DNA of 64,000 nt from positions 31,237-95,236 of the forward strand of contig NZ_ATUD01000014.1 in assembly GCF_000420025.1 (NCBI RefSeq). Direction: 5' to 3'. The translations under genes and the position numbers were made by a program. Shown here piece after piece: positions 58,100 to 64,000 of this stretch; the stretch's first letter is position 1, and each line of letters begins with the position of its first letter. A model generated the notes under the pieces. That model saw only the letters and a list, made by a program, of their open reading frames with translations, was not told the origin of the DNA and searched no databases. The DNA is from Patulibacter americanus DSM 16676 (lineage in GTDB: Bacteria > Actinomycetota > Thermoleophilia > Solirubrobacterales > Solirubrobacteraceae).

Positions 58100-61000
58100 A
58101 TGTCACGCCGCCCGGTCGACCCGAACCAGTCGTTCCCCGCACTGGAGGAGCAGATCCTGGGGCGGTGGCGGGAGCGCGACGTGTTCCGCGAGTCCGTCCG
58201 TCGCCGTCAAGACGCGAAGCCGTGGGTCTTCTACGAGGGCCCGCCGACCGCGAACGGCCGCCCGGGCAGCCACCACGTGCTGTCCCGGGCGTTCAAGGAC
58301 ATCTTCCCGCGCTTCCAGACGATGCGCGGGCGACTCGTCGAGCGCAAGGGCGGCTGGGACACGCACGGCCTGCCCGTCGAGATCGCCGTCGAGAAGCAGC
58401 TGGGGCTGTCCTCGAAGGCCGAGATCGAGGCCTACGGCATCGCCGAGTTCAACCAGCGCTGCCGCGACTCCGTGTTCGAGTTCCTCGAGGACTGGAACGC
58501 GCTGACGGAGCGCATCGCCTACTGGGTCGACCTGGACGACGCGTACCGCACGCTCGATCCGTCCTACGTCGAGCAGGTGTGGGGCGCGATCCGCCAGATC
58601 AACGACAAGGGGCTGCTCTACGAGGGCCACCGCGTCGTCCCATACTGCCCCCGCTGCGGCACCGCGCTCTCGAGCCACGAGGTCGCCCAGGGCTACCAGG
58701 ACGTCGTCGACACCTCGGCGTACGTCCGCTTCCCCGTCGTCGACCCGGGCGACTCGGCCCTGCAGCCCGGCGACGCGCTGCTCGCGTGGACGACGACCCC
58801 GTGGACGCTCGTGGCCAACGCGGCGCTCGCCGTGCACCCCGAGCTGGAGTACGTCCGCGTCCGGGTCACCGGCCGCCCGCGCTCCGAGGCGATCCCGAAG
58901 GGCGACGCCGCCCCGGCCGAGCCCGAGGTCGTCGTGCTCGCCAAGGCGCTCCTGGACCGCGTGATCCCGACGACGAAGCCGGGCCCGGAGAACGCGCCCG
59001 TGCCGAGCGGCGTCGAGTACGAGGTGCTCGAGACGCTGACGGGTGCGCAGCTCACGGGTGCCCGCTACACGCCGCCCTTCGGCTACATCGCCCCGGAGGA
59101 CTGGGGTCCCCGCGGCAACACGATCCTCCCCGCCGACTTCGTCACGGCCGACGACGGCACGGGCGTCGTCCACACCGCCATCGCCTTCGGTGCCGACGAC
59201 TACGCCCTGGGCACCGAGGCCGGGCTGACGATCCAGAACCCCGTCGGGCTCGACGGCCGCTACGACGAGCGGATCACGGACTACGCCGGCCAGAAGGTCA
59301 AGGACGTCGACGACCAGCTCGTCGAGGACCTGCGCCGCTCCGGCGCCCTGTGGCTCGGCAAGCCCTACGAGCACTCCTACCCGCACTGCTGGCGCTGCGG
59401 CACCGCGCTGCTCTACTACGCCAAGCCGTCCTGGTACATCGCGACGTCGAAGATCCGCGACCGCCTCGTCGCCGCGAACGAGCAGGTCACGTGGCACCCC
59501 GAGCACGTGAAGGAGGGGCGCTTCGGCAAGTGGCTGCAGGGCAACGTGGACTGGGCGCTCTCCCGCGAGCGGTACTGGGGCACCCCCCTGCCCGTGTGGC
59601 GCTGCGACGACGAGGGCTGCGACCACCTGCACTGCGTCGGCACGTTCGACGAGATCCAGGAGCTCTCGGGCCAGGAGCTGCCCGACCCGCACCGGCCCTA
59701 CGTCGACGAGCTGACCTTCGCCTGCCGGCAGGAGGGCTGCTCCGGCACGATGCGGCGCGTCCCCGAGGTCATCGACGTCTGGTTCGACTCGGGCTCCATG
59801 CCGTTCGCCCAACGCGGGCAGACGCTGCAGGAGACCCAGGCCGCCGGCCGCTGGCCCGCGGACTACATCTGCGAGGCGCAGGACCAGACCCGCGGCTGGT
59901 TCTACTCCCTGCTGGCGATCGCCACCCTGCTGCAGCAGCCCGACGCGCCCGACGCCGACGGCACCGTGCGCGCCACCCCGACGACGGTCCGCGCGCTGCC
60001 CGCGACGCCGCACGAGGGGGCCGCCACGGCGGTCGACCGCGAGCTCGCGGGCGTCGACGCGCCCGCGGGCGCCGAGCGCCGCGCCGTCGACGGCGACACC
60101 GCCCCGGGCGACGGCGACGGCAGTGGCGGGACCGCCACCCTCACCGCCTCCGGCACCGCCCTGAACCCGACGCCGCCGTTCCGCGACGTCGTCTGCCTCG
60201 GCCTGATCCTGGACGAGCACGGCCAGAAGATGTCGAAGTCCAAGGGCAACATCGTGGTGCCCTGGGACGTCATCGACCGCTACGGCGCCGACGCGTTCCG
60301 CTGGTACTTCTTCACGAGCAAGCAGCCGTGGGACGGCTACCGCTTCTCCACCGATGCGATCGGCGAGGGCGTGCGGCTGTTCCTGCGCACGCTGTGGAAC
60401 ACGTACGGGTTCCTCGTGATGTACGAGAACGCCGCGGCCGACTCCCGCGCGTCGACGGCCGACGAGGGGCTCGGCGACGAGTCGCCCAGCGCGCTCATGG
60501 ACCGCTGGATCCGCTCGCGCCTGTCCGCGACCACGACCGAGGTCACGGAGCGGCTCGAGGCCTTCGACGTCACGTTCGCCGGTCGCGCGATCGCGTCCTT
60601 CGTCGACGACCTCTCCAACTGGTACGTCCGCCGCTCGCGCCGGCGGTTCTGGGAGGGCGACCCCGCCGCCCTGGCGACGCTGCGCGAGTGCCTGCTCACG
60701 GTCTCCCAGCTGCTGGCCCCGTTCACGCCGTTCGTGGCCGACGAGATCTACGACAACCTCGACGGCACCGAGCCCTCCGTCCACCTGACCGACTGGCCGG
60801 CCGCCGGCCCCCGCGACCTCGAGCTCGAGGCCGCGATGGAGACGGCGCGCGAGACGGTGCAGCTCGGCCTGGGCGCCCGCGGGCAGTCCAAGCTCAAGGT
60901 CCGCCAGCCGCTGCACGAGGCCGTCGTCGTGGCCGCCGACCGCGAGCGGGTGGCGATCGAGCGCCTGAGCGACATCGTCCGCGACGAGCTCAACGTGCAC

Positions 61001-61561
61001 GAGCTGCGGTTCGTGGACAACGCCGACGAGCTCGGCTCGTACGAGATCAAGCCGAACTACCGCACGCTCGGCCGCCGCTTCGGCAAGGCGATGCCGCAGG
61101 TCGCCGAGGCCGTCGCCGGCCTGGACCCCGCGCGCGCCGCGGCGACGGTCCGCGCCGGCGGCACGGTCGGGATCACGATCGACGGGGCCGACCACGAGCT
61201 GAGCGAGGACGACCTGCTGCTGCGCATGGAGCCGCTCGAGGGCTACCAGCTCGAGCGCGAGGGCTCGCACGCCGTGGCGCTCGAGCTGCAGATCGACGAC
61301 GCGCTGCGCCGTGAGGGGCTGGCCCGCGAGGTCGTCCACGCGATCCAGGCGGCGCGCAAGGCCGCGGGCCTCGAGATCACCGACCGCATCCGCCTGACCC
61401 TCGACGGCGCGGAGGAGCTCCTGGCCTCGGCCCGCGAGCACGAGGCGTACGTGACGGGCGAGACGCTGGCCGTCGAGGTCGAGTACGGCCGCGTCGGCGC
61501 CCAGCACCACTCCGCCGACGTCGAGGAGCAGGAGCTGCGGGTCGGGGTGCTCAAGGCCTGA
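58100..61561 (+). CDS. ileS: Isoleucyl-tRNA synthetase with an unusual insertion
   Basis: The protein has 1153 residues. It charges tRNA-Ile in the cytosol. The class I signature appears as GPPTANGRPGSHHVL (HIGH equivalent at about 56-61) and the second motif as KMSKS (710-714). The editing domain (about 190-400) has LLAWTTTPWTLVANAA and DDGTGVVHTAIAFGADDY, and the anticodon domain follows. The GRPGSHHV form and length match the eukaryote-like IleRS class. Between LLAIATLLQQ (about 612) and PFRDVVCLG (about 690) there is an Ala/Asp/Thr/Gly-rich insertion of about 75 residues that other IleRS lack. ATG 58100 follows the -10 box. Confidence 0.97.
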   Translation: MSRRPVDPNQSFPALEEQILGRWRERDVFRESVRRRQDAKPWVFYEGPPTANGRPGSHHVLSRAFKDIFPRFQTMRGRLVERKGGWDTHGLPVEIAVEKQLGLSSKAEIEAYGIAEFNQRCRDSVFEFLEDWNALTERIAYWVDLDDAYRTLDPSYVEQVWGAIRQINDKGLLYEGHRVVPYCPRCGTALSSHEVAQGYQDVVDTSAYVRFPVVDPGDSALQPGDALLAWTTTPWTLVANAALAVHPELEYVRVRVTGRPRSEAIPKGDAAPAEPEVVVLAKALLDRVIPTTKPGPENAPVPSGVEYEVLETLTGAQLTGARYTPPFGYIAPEDWGPRGNTILPADFVTADDGTGVVHTAIAFGADDYALGTEAGLTIQNPVGLDGRYDERITDYAGQKVKDVDDQLVEDLRRSGALWLGKPYEHSYPHCWRCGTALLYYAKPSWYIATSKIRDRLVAANEQVTWHPEHVKEGRFGKWLQGNVDWALSRERYWGTPLPVWRCDDEGCDHLHCVGTFDEIQELSGQELPDPHRPYVDELTFACRQEGCSGTMRRVPEVIDVWFDSGSMPFAQRGQTLQETQAAGRWPADYICEAQDQTRGWFYSLLAIATLLQQPDAPDADGTVRATPTTVRALPATPHEGAATAVDRELAGVDAPAGAERRAVDGDTAPGDGDGSGGTATLTASGTALNPTPPFRDVVCLGLILDEHGQKMSKSKGNIVVPWDVIDRYGADAFRWYFFTSKQPWDGYRFSTDAIGEGVRLFLRTLWNTYGFLVMYENAAADSRASTADEGLGDESPSALMDRWIRSRLSATTTEVTERLEAFDVTFAGRAIASFVDDLSNWYVRRSRRRFWEGDPAALATLRECLLTVSQLLAPFTPFVADEIYDNLDGTEPSVHLTDWPAAGPRDLELEAAMETARETVQLGLGARGQSKLKVRQPLHEAVVVAADRERVAIERLSDIVRDELNVHELRFVDNADELGSYEIKPNYRTLGRRFGKAMPQVAEAVAGLDPARAAATVRAGGTVGITIDGADHELSEDDLLLRMEPLEGYQLEREGSHAVALELQIDDALRREGLAREVVHAIQAARKAAGLEITDRIRLTLDGAEELLASAREHEAYVTGETLAVEVEYGRVGAQHHSADVEEQELRVGVLKA

Positions 61562-61578
61562 GGGCCGGGCGCCGGCCC
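61562..61578 (+). terminator. Terminator hairpin after ileS
   Basis: GGGCCGG and CCGGCCC arms with a 3-nt loop begin directly after the stop codon. Confidence 0.65.
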
Positions 61579-61756
61579 GGGCCGCGGGCGGGCGTCGTCC
61601 ACGACGTCCGCCGGAAGTCAGGTGTGGCGCGGTCCTACCGTTGGGTAGGTGCAGGGGCACGGACCGCGCGGTCCCCGCTCCTCCGGGTTTCCCGGGCGGC
61701 GAGGGGTCGCCACGCGGACGATCCCCGGTTGATCCGGCCCCGATACGCGCGGGGCG

Positions 61757-61762
61757 GATATT
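61757..61762 (+). promoter_or_regulatory. -10-like GATATT, N6, CTG 61769
   Basis: GATATT is followed by 6 nt and an in-frame CTG; no ATG, GTG or TTG lies in this frame between the stop at 61730 and GTG 61841. Confidence 0.4.
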
Positions 61763-61768
61763 GCGTCT

Positions 61769-62971
61769 CTGTCCTCCCGCATCCCCCAACGATCCTCGCT
61801 CACCGCGCTGCCCGCCCTGCTGGCCGCGCGCCTCGTCGTCGTGGGCACCGGGGCGATCCTGCTCGCGCTGAACGGCGGGCCGTGGACCGGGTGGCCGATG
61901 CTCGGCGTGGCGCTCTCGTGGGTCGCGATCAGCACCCTCGCGGCGGTCCGCGCGGACCGGCGGATGGAGAACGTCGGTCCGTACCTGGGGACGAGCGTCG
62001 CGCTCGTCGACATCGGCATGATCAGCGTGGCCCTGCTCGCGACGGGCGGCGCGGACTCGCCCGTGCGCTGGGCGATGCTGGCATCGCCGACGATCTGGGC
62101 CTACGCGGAGCAGCGCCGGTTGCCGCTGCTCATGGGTCTGGGCGCCCTGGCCTACGTGGTTGCGGCGATGCCCGACGCGCTCCGGGGCGGGACGGGCCCG
62201 GAGACCGCCCTCGGGTTCCTCGTGATCTACGCGATGGCCGTCGCCGTGGCGCTGGCCGCCGTCGTCTCCCGCCGCCGCGAGTCCGTGCTCGAGCTCGAGC
62301 TCGCCCGGGCCCGCGCCGAGATGTTCGACGAGCTCGTCCGCCGGGAGCGGCGCCAGCAGGAGGACGTCGCCGTCCGCCTGCACGACGGCCCGCTGCAGAT
62401 GGTGATCGCCGCCCACCAGGACCTGGAGGAGCACCTGGAGGGCGAGGACCTCGACCTGCGCGAGACGCTCTCCACCCTGCGCCTCGCGGTCACCGCCCTG
62501 CGGGACCTGAACACCGACCTCTACGACGCCGTCCTGCGCGACGCCGGCCTCGCCGCGGCGCTGGGGCAGGCCGCCGAGGCCACGCAGCGCAACGGGGGGC
62601 CGCCGATCGAGGTCACCGTGGGCGCCCACACCTCGAGCGCCCACGACCCGTTCGTGGTCAGCGTCGTCAACGAGCTGCTCACGAACGTCCGCAAGCACGC
62701 CGACGCCTCCTCCGCCGCCGTGCTCGTCTCCCGCTCCGAGACGGGCTGGCTGCGCGTCACCGTCAGCGACGACGGGATCGGCCTGAGCATCGCCGCTGCG
62801 GACCGCGCGGCCGACGACGGCCACATCGGCCTGCGGTCGATCCAGCGGCGCGTCGAGGACGCAGGCGGCACCTTCGCCGTGCGCCCGCTCTCGCCCGGCA
62901 CCGCGGTCGACCTGCAGCTGCCCGAGGACGCCGAGGTCCCGGGGCCCGCCGTCACCCTGCTTCGCGTCTGA
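61769..62971 (+). CDS. Orphan NarL-type sensor histidine kinase (probable CTG start)
   Basis: The protein has 400 residues from CTG 61769; the first conventional start, GTG 61841, would cut into the first membrane helix (LPALLAARLVVVGTGAILLAL). About six membrane helices fill residues 15-155. The phospho-acceptor His lies in VAVRLHDGPLQMV, and the ATPase domain has VVNELLTNVRKHADAS, VSDDGIGLS and IGLRSIQRRVEDAGG. No response regulator is adjacent. Its 3' end overlaps the convergent endonuclease gene by 20 nt. Confidence 0.8.
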   Translation: MSSRIPQRSSLTALPALLAARLVVVGTGAILLALNGGPWTGWPMLGVALSWVAISTLAAVRADRRMENVGPYLGTSVALVDIGMISVALLATGGADSPVRWAMLASPTIWAYAEQRRLPLLMGLGALAYVVAAMPDALRGGTGPETALGFLVIYAMAVAVALAAVVSRRRESVLELELARARAEMFDELVRRERRQQEDVAVRLHDGPLQMVIAAHQDLEEHLEGEDLDLRETLSTLRLAVTALRDLNTDLYDAVLRDAGLAAALGQAAEATQRNGGPPIEVTVGAHTSSAHDPFVVSVVNELLTNVRKHADASSAAVLVSRSETGWLRVTVSDDGIGLSIAAADRAADDGHIGLRSIQRRVEDAGGTFAVRPLSPGTAVDLQLPEDAEVPGPAVTLLRV

Positions 62972-63974
62972 CGACCCGCGCCCAGACGGCGCGGTGGTCG
63001 CTGCCCGGGACCCCGACGACGCCACTCTGCAACGCCCGCTGGCCGCGACCGGTGAGGACGTGGTCGATCGTGGGGCGCAGCCAGCCCAGCGGGCCGCCGC
63101 TCCACGTCGCCCGGAGCCCCTGGCCCGTCTCCGCGCCGCTGTCCCGGCAGCCCGCCCCGAGCACCTGACGCATCGGGGAGTGGTCGAGCGTGGCGTTCAG
63201 GTCGCCCGCGATCACGTCCGCCGTCGTGCACAGCGGCCGCAGCGCCAGCAGGTCGGCGCGCCACTCCGCCTGCGTGGCCGCGGGGTAGGGCGGGCGCGGA
63301 TGCACGGCGGCGATCACGGTGCCCGCCAGACCCCCGGCGCCGCGGGTCAGGCGGACCCGTACGCCGCCGTGGGCGCCTGCGGGTGCGCGCGGCTCGGCCA
63401 GCCGCTCCGGTCCGAGCACCGCGCGGACGAGCATCGACGTCGGGCCCGCGGACGGGTCGTCGTCGGCGTGCCCGCGGTCCGACCACGTGCGCCACTCCTC
63501 GCCCCCGGCGGCGCCCAACGCCCGGGCGTAGCTCCGCGCGGTGCGGGCGTTCGCCTCCGGGAGCGCGACCACGTCGGCCCCGGTGCGGCGGACGAGGGCG
63601 ACGATCGCCGCGGGCTCCACCCGGGACAGGAGGACGTTGGCGGTGACCACGGTGACGGGCCGGCCGCCCGACGGCGGCGGCTCCCCGGACGACACTGCGC
63701 GCGGGGCGATCTGGAGCCCGGCCCCCACCGCCACGACGAGCAGGGCCAGCGGGGCCAGGACGCCGCGCCGCCGCCGCTGGGCGACCCCCAGCCCCACGAG
63801 GGCCAGCAGCGCCGCCACGACCACGCCCAGAGGCCGGGCCGCCAGGAGCTGCGCGAACGGCGTGACGGTGTCCAGTCTCCGCCCGCCGGGCAGCGGCACG
63901 TGCGCGGACCACAGCACGACGGCGGCCCCGAGCACCACGACCCACGGGATCAGCCGCCAGGGCCGCAGGAGCAT
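62952..63974 (-). CDS. Membrane-anchored endonuclease/exonuclease/phosphatase-family protein
   Basis: The protein has 340 residues. Three N-terminal membrane helices (about 8-92) are followed by the EEP domain (about 105-338) facing outside. The metal and catalytic motifs are VVTANVLL, VALPEAN, the His of VHPRPPYP, IAGDLNATLDHSP, IDHVL and GSDHRAVWA. Family members hydrolyse nucleic acid or phosphoester bonds; the extracytoplasmic location suggests extracellular DNA or lipid headgroups (inference). CAGGCT lies 7 nt before ATG 63974. Confidence 0.88.
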   Translation of the reverse strand: MLLRPWRLIPWVVVLGAAVVLWSAHVPLPGGRRLDTVTPFAQLLAARPLGVVVAALLALVGLGVAQRRRRGVLAPLALLVVAVGAGLQIAPRAVSSGEPPPSGGRPVTVVTANVLLSRVEPAAIVALVRRTGADVVALPEANARTARSYARALGAAGGEEWRTWSDRGHADDDPSAGPTSMLVRAVLGPERLAEPRAPAGAHGGVRVRLTRGAGGLAGTVIAAVHPRPPYPAATQAEWRADLLALRPLCTTADVIAGDLNATLDHSPMRQVLGAGCRDSGAETGQGLRATWSGGPLGWLRPTIDHVLTGRGQRALQSGVVGVPGSDHRAVWARVVRREAG

Positions 63975-63981
63975 GGCCGGG

Positions 63982-63987
63982 AGCCTG
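63982..63987 (-). promoter_or_regulatory. -10-like CAGGCT, N7, ATG 63974
   Basis: This is a probable leaderless promoter; the first base departs from TANNNT. Confidence 0.35.
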
Positions 63988-64000
63988 ACAGACCCCCGAA

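Noticed and set aside
58103..63025. Very long open frame (about 1640 codons) antisense to ileS and the sensor kinase
   Set aside because: It is an artefact of high third-position GC: the translation is Arg/Gly/Ala/Val-rich without domains and mirrors real genes.

Overview
The window is a very high-G+C chromosome segment with tightly packed genes, many GTG starts, Tat and lipoprotein signals, Ala/Pro/Gly-rich secreted proteins and frequent leaderless promoters. Gene content (PhoX-type phosphatases with Arg-rich C-terminal modules, a FliA-like sigma factor, secreted GH92 and GH2 enzymes, NarL-type kinase/regulator pairs, a eukaryote-like IleRS) suggests an actinobacterium of the Thermoleophilia (Solirubrobacterales/Patulibacter-like). 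That placement is inference from gene style, not from a marker gene. No rRNA, tRNA, CRISPR array, insertion sequence or prophage was recognised.

Layout. 1-4.3 kb: SpoIID-domain secreted protein (cut by the window edge), secreted GH2 glycosidase, VOC protein. 4.3-10.8 kb: a small membrane protein and three members of one paralogous family (predicted tubby/LURP-one-like barrels) with decayed duplicates between them, plus an ABC-2 exporter and a NarL-type two-component pair. 10.8-18.5 kb: fumarase, AhpD-like protein, MATE exporter, alkaline phosphatase, a ferritin-like/LEA-like fusion, PPK2. 18.5-27.3 kb: two close PhoX paralogues flanking a 1500-residue secreted GH92 mannosidase. 27.3-28.2 kb: a FliA-family sigma factor. 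28.4-37.6 kb: one long minus-strand operon (class III aminotransferase, class II aldolase, PfkB kinase, TetR regulator, Dpp-type ABC importer). 38-39.2 kb: a degenerate receiver and a stand-alone histidine-phosphotransfer (DHp) protein. 39.3-49.1 kb: a complete non-phosphorylative L-fucose pathway (mutarotase, dehydrogenase, lactonase, dehydratase, 3-deoxy-fuconate dehydrogenase, diketo-acid hydrolase) with a ribose-type ABC importer and a GntR regulator. 49.3-52.3 kb: two PAS-GAF-LuxR paralogues. 52.3-64 kb: DtxR-family regulator, AAA/nuclease protein, ADP-ribosyltransferase-like fusion, MerR regulator, PNPOx-like protein, IleRS, orphan sensor kinase, membrane endonuclease/phosphatase.

Cross-cutting observations. 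Many first genes carry a TANNNT -10 box placed 6-7 nt before the start codon, the arrangement of leaderless mRNAs, and this sets several starts. In the two LuxR paralogues the same geometry points to an ATC start in both, and the 24 extra residues have equal length in both proteins. An operator of the form AGACNTCNGA recurs upstream of gntR, the diketo-acid hydrolase, the L-fuconate dehydratase and the aminotransferase operon, which suggests that one regulator links the fucose pathway with the neighbouring uncharacterised catabolic operon. A shared promoter element precedes the GH92 gene and the PhoX gene upstream of it. Limits: all family calls come from reading motifs, and no database search or structure prediction was run.
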